This document shows positions 1 through 5,559 of a stretch of DNA of 8,893 nucleotides, in pieces. The notes under the pieces were generated by a model, which searched no databases, was not told the DNA's origin, and saw nothing but the letters and a program-made list of their open reading frames with translations. Both the position numbers and the translations under genes were made by a program. The stretch is from the NCBI GenBank assembly GCA_947166205.1, contig CAMVDI010000065.1, positions 1-8,893 on the forward strand. The letters run 5' to 3'. How positions within the stretch are numbered: position 1 is the stretch's first letter; the number at the start of each line of letters is the position of its first letter. Source of the DNA: an uncultured Clostridia bacterium. GTDB taxonomy: Bacteria > Bacillota_A > Clostridia > Christensenellales > Aristaeellaceae.

Positions 1-1243
1 CGGCAGCGGGGAGAGCACCGGCTCCATCGGCGTGGTGACGATCAACCTGCCCCGGATCGCCTATCTGGCGGAGGATGAGAAGGACTTCTACACCCGGCTG
101 GACAAGCTGATGGACATCGCGGCCCGGAGCCTGAAGACCAAGCGGACCGTCATCACCCGGCTGCTGGAAGGGGGCCTCTATCCCTATACCAAGCGTTATC
201 TGGGAACCTTCGACAACCATTTCTCCACCATCGGGCTGGTGGGCATGAACGAGGCGGGCCTGAACGCCCGGTGGCTGAGGAAGGATCTGACCCATCCGGA
301 GACCCAGAAGTTTGCCCAGGATGTGCTGAATCATATGCGCAACCGCCTGAGCGATTATCAGGAAAAGTACGGGGACCTGTACAATCTGGAGGCCACCCCC
401 GCGGAATCCACCACCTACCGCTTTGCCAAGCATGACAAGGAGCTGTTCCCGGACATCATCACCGCCAATGAGAACGGCAAGCCCTACTACACCAACTCCA
501 GCCACCTGCCCGTGGGCTACAGCGAGGATGTGTTCTCCGCCCTGGACGTGCAGGACGAGTTGCAGACGCTCTACACCTCCGGAACCGTGTTCCATGCCTT
601 CCTGGGCGAGAAGCTGCCCGACTGGAAGGCCGCCGCGTCCCTGGTCCGGAAGATCGCGGAGAACTACAAGCTGCCCTACTACACCATGAGCCCGACCTAT
701 TCCGTATGCCGGAATCACGGGTATCTGAACGGCGAGGTCTATACCTGCCCCCACTGCGGTGAGAAGACCGAGGTGTACAGCCGGATCACGGGATACTACC
801 GCCCCGTGCAGAACTGGAACGACGGAAAGGCTCAGGAGTTCAAGGACCGGAAGGTCTACAACATCGCCGCCAGCCGCCTGACCCACAAGGGCCCCCTGCA
901 TCCCGACCTGGCCGCCGCGGCCGCCGCGGAAGCCGCCGGAGCCCTCCGGGCGGAGGAAGCCCCCGCCCCGGCCGAAAAGAAGCCCCTGACCCGGGCGCTG
1001 CTCTTCGTCTCCGCCACCTGCCCCAACTGCAAGCTGGCCAAGAGCCTGCTGCAGAAGGATGGCTTCGTGTACAAGGAGGTGCTGGCGTCGGAGAACGTGG
1101 AGCTGGCGAATCAGTACGGCATCCGCCAGGCGCCGACGCTGGTGGTGCTGCAGGGAGAGGAATACACCAAGTACAAGGGCGTATCCGAGATCAAGGCCAT
1201 GCTCACGGCCCGGAACCTGGACGACCAGAAAAAGGCGATGTAA
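1..1243 (+). CDS. nrdD: Anaerobic (class III) ribonucleoside-triphosphate reductase, C-terminal part, fused to a redoxin domain (5' partial)
   Basis: NrdD reduces ribonucleoside triphosphates to deoxyribonucleotides in anaerobes using a glycyl radical installed by the radical-SAM activase NrdG. The reading frame is open through the left edge (codons from base 2), so the N-terminal half, including the thiyl-radical cysteine expected just upstream, is missing. Visible NrdD landmarks are the motif GVVTINLPRI near base 30, a zinc-site region (Cys 707-709, His 716-718, then CPHC at 746-757), and the glycyl-radical loop RITGYYRP with its Gly codon at 791-793. After KAQEFKDRK the usual NrdD sequence ends. 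An Ala/Pro/Glu-rich linker (about 900-985) then leads to a thioredoxin/glutaredoxin-like domain (about 985-1225) with redox motif CPNC (1019-1030) and a cis-Pro candidate in QAPTLVV. The stop is TAA at 1241-1243, three bases before trxB. The NrdD identity is secure. Redoxin tethering as the reductant source is inferred from domain order and the trxB neighbour. Confidence 0.95.
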   Translation, partial: GSGESTGSIGVVTINLPRIAYLAEDEKDFYTRLDKLMDIAARSLKTKRTVITRLLEGGLYPYTKRYLGTFDNHFSTIGLVGMNEAGLNARWLRKDLTHPETQKFAQDVLNHMRNRLSDYQEKYGDLYNLEATPAESTTYRFAKHDKELFPDIITANENGKPYYTNSSHLPVGYSEDVFSALDVQDELQTLYTSGTVFHAFLGEKLPDWKAAASLVRKIAENYKLPYYTMSPTYSVCRNHGYLNGEVYTCPHCGEKTEVYSRITGYYRPVQNWNDGKAQEFKDRKVYNIAASRLTHKGPLHPDLAAAAAAEAAGALRAEEAPAPAEKKPLTRALLFVSATCPNCKLAKSLLQKDGFVYKEVLASENVELANQYGIRQAPTLVVLQGEEYTKYKGVSEIKAMLTARNLDDQKKAM

Positions 1244-1246
1244 ACG

Positions 1247-2164
1247 ATGTATGATGTGATTGTGATCGGGGGCGGCCCCGCGGGGATGACCGCCGCGCTG
1301 TATGTCCTGCGGAACGGGAAGAGCGTCCTGGTGCTGGAGAAGACCGGCTTCGGGGGGCAGATTACCCACAGCCCCAAGGTGGAAAACTGGCCTGGAACCG
1401 CCCGGATGAGCGGAAATGAATATGCCGACGCCTTTCTGGAGCAGATTCTGGATCAGGGGGCGGAGGTGGATCTGGCGGAAGCGGTCCGGGTGGAGGACTG
1501 CGGAAGCTTCAAGCGGGTGCATACCGCGGAGGGAGAGGTCCGGGAGGCGAAGGCCGTCATCCTGGCCACCGGGGTGCGCCACCGGGAGCTGGGGCTTCCG
1601 GGAGAGCGGGAGCTGACCGGAGAAGGCGTCAGCTACTGCGCGGTCTGTGACGGAGACTTTTTCAAGGGCCGGAAGGTCTGTGTGGCCGGGGGCGGAAATT
1701 CCGCCCTGCAGGAGGCCGTCCTGCTGGCCGGAAAGTGCTCCGAGGTTGTGATGCTGCAGGATCTGCCGGAGTTTACCGGAGAGCGGAAGCTGCAGGAGAT
1801 TCTCTTTGCCCGGAAGAACGTGTCCGCCCGGACGGGGGTCCGGATCACGGGCCTGCGCACGGACGAGGAGGGCCAGCTGACCGGGGTGACCGTGGAGGAC
1901 GCGGCGGGAAACCGGGAGACCGTTTCCTGCGAAGGGCTTTTCGTCGCCATCGGCCTGATCCCGGAGAATGAGGCCTTCCGGAACGTGGCCGCCCTGGATC
2001 CCTGGGGCTATTTTGACAGCGGGGAAAGCTGCGAAACCGGGACCCCCGGGGTTTTCGCCGCCGGCGACTGCCGGGCCAAGCGGGTCCGCCAGCTGACGAC
2101 CGCGGCGGGGGACGGGTCCGTCGCCGCCCTGGCCGCCTGCCGGTACGTGGACGCCCTGGCCTGA
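1247..2164 (+). CDS. trxB: Thioredoxin-disulfide reductase-like FAD flavoprotein, probably the reductase for the NrdD-fused redoxin
   Basis: A 305-residue protein, the usual length for low-molecular-weight bacterial TrxB (about 310-320). These enzymes pass electrons from a pyridine nucleotide through FAD and a redox disulfide to thioredoxin. Visible are the N-terminal FAD dinucleotide-binding GGGPAG (residues 8-13), GFGGQI (34-39), an ATG motif (107-109), redox motif CAVCDGDFF (Cys131 and Cys134), a second nucleotide-binding GGGNSA (148-153), and the C-terminal FAD motif VFAAGD (269-274). One oddity: the HRRxxxR segment that follows the second nucleotide motif in NADPH-dependent TrxB, and contacts the 2'-phosphate, is replaced by LQDLPEFTGER (170-180). 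The donor may therefore be NADH or something else. The ATG lies three bases after the nrdD stop with only a weak purine-rich SD inside the nrdD end, so translational coupling is likely. Other members of this flavoprotein family are possible, but CAVC and the location favour TrxB. Confidence 0.9.
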   Translation: MYDVIVIGGGPAGMTAALYVLRNGKSVLVLEKTGFGGQITHSPKVENWPGTARMSGNEYADAFLEQILDQGAEVDLAEAVRVEDCGSFKRVHTAEGEVREAKAVILATGVRHRELGLPGERELTGEGVSYCAVCDGDFFKGRKVCVAGGGNSALQEAVLLAGKCSEVVMLQDLPEFTGERKLQEILFARKNVSARTGVRITGLRTDEEGQLTGVTVEDAAGNRETVSCEGLFVAIGLIPENEAFRNVAALDPWGYFDSGESCETGTPGVFAAGDCRAKRVRQLTTAAGDGSVAALAACRYVDALA

Positions 2165-2264
2165 GAGGACGGGGGAAGCCGGGAGACGGCATACGGAACC
2201 GGAAACAGAAAACGGCCCCGCCGGATGGTCCGGAGGAAAGCCGGAAAAAACATATCGAAAAGGA

Positions 2265-2297
2265 AAGCGCCCCGCCGGACTGCCCGGCGGGGCGCTT
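2265..2297. terminator. Bidirectional intrinsic terminator between trxB and hsp20
   Basis: A perfect 14-bp GC-rich stem (2265-2278 with 2284-2297) and a 5-nt loop lie between convergent genes. On the - strand it starts 15 bases past the hsp20 stop codon and is followed by a T-rich tract (TTTCCTTTTCG), a good match to an intrinsic terminator. On the + strand the tail CTTGGTTTC is poorer, so it probably terminates nrdD-trxB less well. The roughly 100 bases from trxB to this stem hold no gene that I can see. Confidence 0.85.
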
Positions 2298-2312
2298 GGT
2301 TTCATCGGATGC

Positions 2313-2774
2313 TTATCCTTCAATCAGGATGGTCTTCTTCTCTTCCGCCTTCTTCGCTTCCTTCTTCGGGACGGTCAGGTGGAGCACCCCGTCCTCAAAG
2401 CGGGCCTTGACATCCTCCTCGGTCACGTGTTCGCCCACGTAGAAGCTGCGGCTCATGCTGCCGGCATAGCGCTCCTGGCGCAGCATCCGGCCGTTCTTGT
2501 CCTCGTCCTTCTTCTCCATGGATTTCTGGGTGGACACCGTCAGGGTGCCGCCATCCAGCTCCAGATGGATCTCATCCTTCCTGAAGCCCGGCAGCTCCAT
2601 CTCCAGCTCGTAGCCGGTATCGGTTTCCCGGACATCGGTCTTCATCATGTCCGGCGCCCGGTGACCGTACAGCATGGTCTCTGGATTCGGCAGACCCCGG
2701 AAGAAGTTCCGGTCGAAGTCATTGAAAACATCCATCATGTTTTCCCCAAACAGGGAAGGAAGATACTTGCTCAT
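2313..2774 (-). CDS. hsp20: Small heat-shock protein of the Hsp20/alpha-crystallin family
   Basis: A 153-residue ATP-independent holdase chaperone that binds unfolding proteins and hands them to the DnaK or Clp systems. The N-terminal arm (1-40) contains the aromatic-rich stretch FNDFDRNFFRG. The alpha-crystallin domain spans about residues 42-137, with LPGF at 61-64, the conserved region RQERYAGSMSRSFYVGE (99-115) and the signature GVLHLTVPKK (129-138). A Lys/Glu-rich tail ends with an I-x-I motif (Ile149 and Ile151), the family's oligomerisation contact. The length is typical for clostridial Hsp18/Hsp20. The start is supported by GGAGG (2783-2787 on the - strand) 8 bases upstream of the ATG. 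The gene is monocistronic, divergent from frr and convergent with trxB. Two CtsR boxes at its promoter predict heat-shock control by CtsR. Confidence 0.95.
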   Translation of the reverse strand: MSKYLPSLFGENMMDVFNDFDRNFFRGLPNPETMLYGHRAPDMMKTDVRETDTGYELEMELPGFRKDEIHLELDGGTLTVSTQKSMEKKDEDKNGRMLRQERYAGSMSRSFYVGEHVTEEDVKARFEDGVLHLTVPKKEAKKAEEKKTILIEG

Positions 2775-2782
2775 ATTTCAAA

Positions 2783-2809
2783 CCTCCAGTCATATGCACG
2801 TTACGGAGG
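2783..2809 (-). promoter_or_regulatory. hsp20 ribosome-binding site with upstream anti-SD (candidate RNA thermometer)
   Basis: On the - strand the SD GGAGG (2783-2787) is preceded 17 bases earlier by its exact complement CCTCC (2805-2809). The pairing can add one G-U pair (2804/2788). The resulting weak 5-6 bp helix would hide the SD at low temperature. The complementarity is seen directly. The thermometer role is an inference from how often small heat-shock genes in other bacteria use such elements, and chance is possible in GC-rich DNA. Confidence 0.3.
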
Positions 2810-2849
2810 AATCCATCCGGATCCGTCCGGTCCCTCTCGGAACAACTGT

Positions 2850-2878
2850 ATCCTACGACAAAGGTCAAAGATAGTCAA
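2850..2878 (-). promoter_or_regulatory. hsp20 promoter, SigA-type
   Basis: On the - strand, a -35 box TTGACT (2873-2878) and a -10 box TAGGAT (2850-2855) are separated by exactly 17 bases. This predicts transcription starting near 2843 and a leader of about 68 bases. The -35 lies inside the proximal CtsR box, so repressor binding would block RNA polymerase. Confidence 0.75.
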
Positions 2879-2879
2879 A
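2863..2879 (+). promoter_or_regulatory. CtsR operator, proximal box overlapping the hsp20 -35
   Basis: GGTCAAA-GAT-AGTCAAA is an exact match to the known CtsR tandem-heptad consensus (A/G)GTCAAANAN(A/G)GTCAAA. CtsR represses class III heat-shock genes (clpP, clpE, clpC operon) in Firmicutes and is relieved by heat or protein damage. The box covers the whole -35 hexamer and nine bases of the promoter spacer. It is read on the strand opposite to hsp20. Confidence 0.9.
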
Positions 2880-2888
2880 TAGTAGAAT

Positions 2889-2905
2889 AGTCAAAGAAGG
2901 TCAAA
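2889..2905 (+). promoter_or_regulatory. CtsR operator, distal box upstream of the hsp20 promoter
   Basis: AGTCAAA-GAA-GGTCAAA is a second exact consensus CtsR site. It begins 26 bases from the first box (two and a half helical turns) and lies upstream of the -35. Two sites may allow cooperative binding by CtsR dimers. The box is about 200 bases from the frr promoter, so control of frr from here is unlikely. Confidence 0.88.
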
Positions 2906-2919
2906 AGAGATGGACAGGG

Positions 2920-2942
2920 GGAGGAAACCGCCGGTTTTCTCC
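2920..2942. other. Inverted repeat in the hsp20-frr intergenic spacer
   Basis: A 10-bp hairpin-forming inverted repeat (2920-2929 with 2933-2942, one G-T mismatch, 3-nt loop). It is not directly followed by a T-run on either strand, so it does not look like a terminator, although T-rich runs occur 18-35 bases downstream on the + strand. A second GC-rich imperfect stem lies at 3006-3016/3031-3040. I see no gene between 2906 and 3097. Confidence 0.35.
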
Positions 2943-3097
2943 GGATTTCTCACTGTTTCGCCTTTTTTCTCTGTTTTTGGAAGAAGAGGGATTTTCCGGT
3001 CCGGGGCCGCGGGCGGGGCGCCGCTCCTCTCCGCCGCGGCGGGACAGCCGGGGAGAAGCCGGAGCCCCGCGGGGGGAGCGGGAAGAAGATTAAACGG

Positions 3098-3126
3098 TTG
3101 TCAAGCGGTGAAAAAACGGGTATAAT
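3098..3126 (+). promoter_or_regulatory. frr promoter, SigA-type
   Basis: TTGTCA (3098-3103) and a perfect TATAAT (3121-3126) are separated by exactly 17 bases, a near-consensus vegetative promoter. It predicts a start near 3133 and a leader of about 40 bases that ends with a strong SD. The -10 sits in a short dyad, GGGTAT-A-ATACCC (3118-3130), which may be incidental. Confidence 0.88.
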
Positions 3127-3172
3127 ACCCGCAAGCGGAATCGGCGAAACAGGAACAAGGAGGAAAGCGAAA

Positions 3173-3730
3173 ATGGTTGACGAAGTCCTGAATACAGCAA
3201 AAGAAAAGATGCGGAAGACCTGCGCTGTCTTTGAGAGGGATCTGCAGAGCGTCCGCGCCGGCCGGGCGAATCCCCAGCTGCTGGACCGGATCATGGTGGA
3301 TTATTACGGAACCCCCACGCCGATCAATCAGGTCGGAAACATCTCCGTGCCCGAGGCCAGGCTGATGGTGATCGCTCCCTGGGAGCCGAAGATGATTACC
3401 CCCATCGAAAAGGCGATCCAGACCAGCGATCTGGGCCTGAACCCCTCCAATGACGGAAAGGTGATCCGTCTTGTCTTCCCGGAGCTGAACGAAGAGCGCC
3501 GCCGGGATCTGACCAAGTCCGCCAGCCGGGCCGCCGAGGAGGCGAAGGTGGCGGTCCGTTCCATCCGCCGCGACGCGATGGAACAGATCAAGAAGCTGAA
3601 GAAGAACAGCGAGATTACCGAGGATGACCAGCGCGAGGCCGAGGAGGATCTGCAGAAGATCACGGATAAGGCCATCAAGGAAGTGGACGCAATTTACGCC
3701 GCCAAGGAAAAGGAAATCATGGAGGTGTAA
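3173..3730 (+). CDS. frr: Ribosome recycling factor (RRF)
   Basis: With EF-G, RRF splits the post-termination ribosome so that its subunits can be reused. At 185 residues it has the same length as E. coli RRF. Visible are SVRAGRANP (26-34), the hinge and domain II region with YYGTPTPINQVG (44-55), VPEARLMVIAPW (59-70), and the C-terminal three-helix part with the conserved Arg132 in VRSIRRDA (128-135). The start is set by the strong SD AAGGAGG (3157-3163) 9 bases upstream of ATG. An in-frame TTG at 3098 is inside the promoter and cannot be used. In many Firmicutes frr follows rpsB-tsf-pyrH. Here it has its own promoter next to a divergent hsp20 gene, and an intrinsic terminator follows it, so it may be expressed partly as a single-gene transcript. 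Confidence 0.97.
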   Translation: MVDEVLNTAKEKMRKTCAVFERDLQSVRAGRANPQLLDRIMVDYYGTPTPINQVGNISVPEARLMVIAPWEPKMITPIEKAIQTSDLGLNPSNDGKVIRLVFPELNEERRRDLTKSASRAAEEAKVAVRSIRRDAMEQIKKLKKNSEITEDDQREAEEDLQKITDKAIKEVDAIYAAKEKEIMEV

Positions 3731-3761
3731 GGGGAGCGATCCTCTCCCGCATGACACCCAG

Positions 3762-3795
3762 GCGCGGCACTTTGTCCGAAAGTCCGCGCTTTTTT
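3762..3795 (+). terminator. Intrinsic terminator/attenuator between frr and uppS
   Basis: An 11-bp stem (3762-3767 plus 3769-3773 pairing with 3779-3783 plus 3784-3789) has a single bulged C at 3768, a 5-nt loop GTCCG and six Ts (3790-3795). This is a textbook intrinsic terminator. A smaller 5-bp hairpin (3732-3736/3744-3748) precedes it. It lies 31 bases after the frr stop and 30 bases before the uppS start. There is no obvious room for a promoter between it and uppS, so partial read-through into the lipid genes is the likely situation. Confidence 0.85.
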
Positions 3796-3825
3796 CATCA
3801 GAAGGATCGGCGCGAAGGAGTCAGC

Positions 3826-4632
3826 ATGAACGCGAAACAGGCCAGAGATTTATGGAAGATGCGGAAGGGCGCCGGGGCGGGGCCGGAGAGGAAGCTGCCC
3901 CGGCACGTGGCCATCATCATGGACGGGAACGGCCGGTGGGCGAAGAAGCACCGGCTTTCTGTCTCCCGGGGCCACCGCCAGGGTACGGAGACGCTGCGGG
4001 AGATCATCCGGCATACGGATGATCTGGGGATCCAGGCGCTGAGCCTGTACGCTTTCTCCACGGAAAACTGGAACCGCCCGCCGGAGGAGGTGGCCGCCCT
4101 GATGCAGCTGATCCTGGATTTCTTCGCCTCCGAGATTGACGAGCTGGATGAGAAGAACGTCCGGATCCTGATCCTCGGGGACAAGAGCGCCCTGCCGGAG
4201 AAACAGCGGGAAACGCTGGAGGAGGCCGAGAGGCGGACGGCGGGGAATACCGGCCTGCGCCTGAATATCGCCGTCAATTACGGCAGCCGGGCGGAGATGG
4301 TCCGGGCGGTCCGCGCCATCGCGGAGAAGGTGCGGAACGGGGAGATGACCGCGGAGGAGATCACGGAGGAGACGGTCTCCGCCCATCTGTACACCGCCGG
4401 CCAGCCGGAGGTGGATCTGATGATCCGGACCAGCGGGGAGAAGCGGCTGAGCAATTTCCTGCTGTACCAGAACGCCTACGCGGAATTCGTGTTCCCGGAA
4501 ACGCTCTGGCCGGACTTCACCGTGGAGGAATATGACCGGTGCCTGGCGGAGTTCGCCGGAAGAGACCGCAGATTTGGCGGACGAGAGGAGCGTCAGCCCG
4601 GTGGGCTGTCCGGCGAAGCCGGAAGCGAGTAG
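3826..4632 (+). CDS. uppS: Undecaprenyl diphosphate synthase (cis-prenyltransferase)
   Basis: Condenses isopentenyl diphosphate units onto farnesyl diphosphate in cis configuration to make C55 undecaprenyl diphosphate, the lipid carrier for peptidoglycan and wall glycans. It acts at the inner face of the membrane. The 268-residue protein shows every family signature: HVAIIMDGNGRWAKK (27-41, catalytic Asp33), SLYAFSTENWNRP (73-85), NIAVNYGSRAE (147-157), DLMIRTSGEKRLSNF (197-211), AYAEFVF (217-223, Glu220 of the Mg site) and the terminal RDRRFGG (246-252). The start is ATG at 3826 with AAGGAG at 3815-3820. An in-frame ATG at 3751 would place the start upstream of the terminator hairpin and is unlikely. 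The last 16 residues (253-268) lie past the conserved end and are encoded by the palindrome cluster described separately, so the tail is probably non-functional extension. Confidence 0.97.
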   Translation: MNAKQARDLWKMRKGAGAGPERKLPRHVAIIMDGNGRWAKKHRLSVSRGHRQGTETLREIIRHTDDLGIQALSLYAFSTENWNRPPEEVAALMQLILDFFASEIDELDEKNVRILILGDKSALPEKQRETLEEAERRTAGNTGLRLNIAVNYGSRAEMVRAVRAIAEKVRNGEMTAEEITEETVSAHLYTAGQPEVDLMIRTSGEKRLSNFLLYQNAYAEFVFPETLWPDFTVEEYDRCLAEFAGRDRRFGGREERQPGGLSGEAGSE

Positions 4633-4711
4633 AGTCCGTTGGCGCGAAAGGGAGCGGAAGCCCCGCTCCAAGGGGCTTCGGCGACCATTGAGCGAACGGG
4701 GGACGAGAGGA
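4579..4711. repeat. Palindrome cluster flanked by an 11-bp direct repeat (uppS 3' end and uppS-cdsA gap)
   Basis: GGACGAGAGGA occurs at 4579-4589 and again at 4701-4711. Between the copies are abutting perfect hairpins CAGCCC-GGT-GGGCTG (4594-4608) and TCCGGC-GAA-GCCGGA (4609-4623). Two overlapping, mutually exclusive stems follow: 4651-4657/4663-4669 (7 bp) and 4657-4664/4672-4679 (8 bp). There is no T-run, so it is not an intrinsic terminator. It could be a small dispersed palindromic repeat inserted at the end of uppS, or a structured intercistronic RNA that affects cdsA translation or mRNA stability. The inverted repeats are seen directly. Both roles are inference. Confidence 0.45.
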
Positions 4712-4727
4712 AGGAAAGAGGCGGAAC

Positions 4728-5546
4728 ATGAAACAAAGAGTGATTACGGGGGCACTGTTGATCCTGCTGCTGATCGTGCTGCTGTGCCTTCCGGGCTGGT
4801 GCATGGCCCTGGCGACGCTGATCTCCATCGGCTTCGCGACCTGGGAGGAGTATCATGCCCTTCGGCTGGCGGGGCACCGGGTGGTCAGCTGGCCGGCCTG
4901 GGTGGTGCTGATCGGTTCGCTGCCCCTGACGGTGGCGCTGGGGAACCGGATCTTCGTGCCGCTGATGGCCGCGGCCCTGCTGCTCATGTCCGCCCAGATC
5001 ATCTTCCGGAAGGAGCCGGACCTGACGGATCTGTCCATGTCGACGCTGCCGATCCTGACGGTGGTGCTGCCGGGGCTGAGCCTGGTGGCGCTGAGCCTGG
5101 CGGATCAGAAGGCGGTGGAGGTGGTGCTGATGGCGCTGGTGTTTGCCGTGCCGCTGTTCGGTGATACGATGGCCCTGCTGGTGGGCACCTGGATCGGCGG
5201 AAAGAAGCTCTGTCCGCATGTCAGCCCCCACAAGACGGTGGCCGGCTCCGTGGGCGGGCTGGCGGGCAGCGTCATCGCGTCCATGATCGTCTGCGCCATC
5301 GCGGCTTCCGTCTGCAACGAGCCTACGCTGGCGAAGCTGCCCGTCTGGTGGCACTATCTGCTCCTGGGGGTTTTCGGGGGCGTGGTGGGCCAGATCGGGG
5401 ATCTGTTCGCCTCCCTAGTGAAGCGGCACAGCGGGATCAAGGATTTTTCCAATCTCTTTCCCGGCCACGGCGGGATGCTGGACCGGCTGGACAGCGTGCT
5501 TTTCATGGCGATGCTGGTCTACTGCTACAGGACTTTCATGATCTGA
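4728..5546 (+). CDS. cdsA: Phosphatidate cytidylyltransferase (CDP-diacylglycerol synthase)
   Basis: Converts phosphatidic acid and CTP into CDP-diacylglycerol, the branch-point precursor for bacterial phospholipids, in the cytoplasmic membrane. The 272-residue protein is a multi-spanning membrane protein with hydrophobic segments at about 8-35, 55-92, 105-124, 130-155, 172-194 and 208-228. The C-terminal region holds the complete CDS signature from Ser229 to Asp255, with KR at 232-233, KD at 238-239, PGHGG at 245-249 and DRLD at 252-255. These include the metal- and CTP-binding acidic residues. The start is ATG at 4728, preceded by purine-rich AAGGAAAGAGG. The gene lies 95 bases after uppS and 13 bases before dxr, in the usual Firmicutes order. 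Identification is firm. Confidence 0.97.
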   Translation: MKQRVITGALLILLLIVLLCLPGWCMALATLISIGFATWEEYHALRLAGHRVVSWPAWVVLIGSLPLTVALGNRIFVPLMAAALLLMSAQIIFRKEPDLTDLSMSTLPILTVVLPGLSLVALSLADQKAVEVVLMALVFAVPLFGDTMALLVGTWIGGKKLCPHVSPHKTVAGSVGGLAGSVIASMIVCAIAASVCNEPTLAKLPVWWHYLLLGVFGGVVGQIGDLFASLVKRHSGIKDFSNLFPGHGGMLDRLDSVLFMAMLVYCYRTFMI

Positions 5547-5559
5547 GGACGCTGAAAAG

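Noticed and set aside
2864..2905. Four GTCAAA repeats as a short repeat or CRISPR-like array
   Set aside because: Their 10-16-10 spacing and flanking bases fit two CtsR tandem-heptad operators exactly. Units are far too short for CRISPR.
3098..3172. TTG at 3098 as the frr start
   Set aside because: It is the -35 element of the promoter, upstream of the predicted transcript start. ATG at 3173 has a strong SD and gives the standard 185-residue RRF.
3101..3757. Long open frame on the - strand opposite frr
   Set aside because: It mirrors the coding frame of a firmly identified gene in GC-rich DNA, and its composition (His/Leu/Gly-rich) resembles no protein family.
3751..3825. Upstream in-frame ATG at 3751 as the uppS start, giving a 293-residue protein
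   Set aside because: The extra 25 codons span the terminator hairpin and T-run, have no SD, and are unlike UppS N-termini. ATG at 3826 has AAGGAG at good spacing.
4593..5354. Long open frame on the - strand opposite cdsA
   Set aside because: Its translation is a run of Gln/His/Arg-rich sequence typical of antisense shadow in GC-rich genes, with no recognisable domain.
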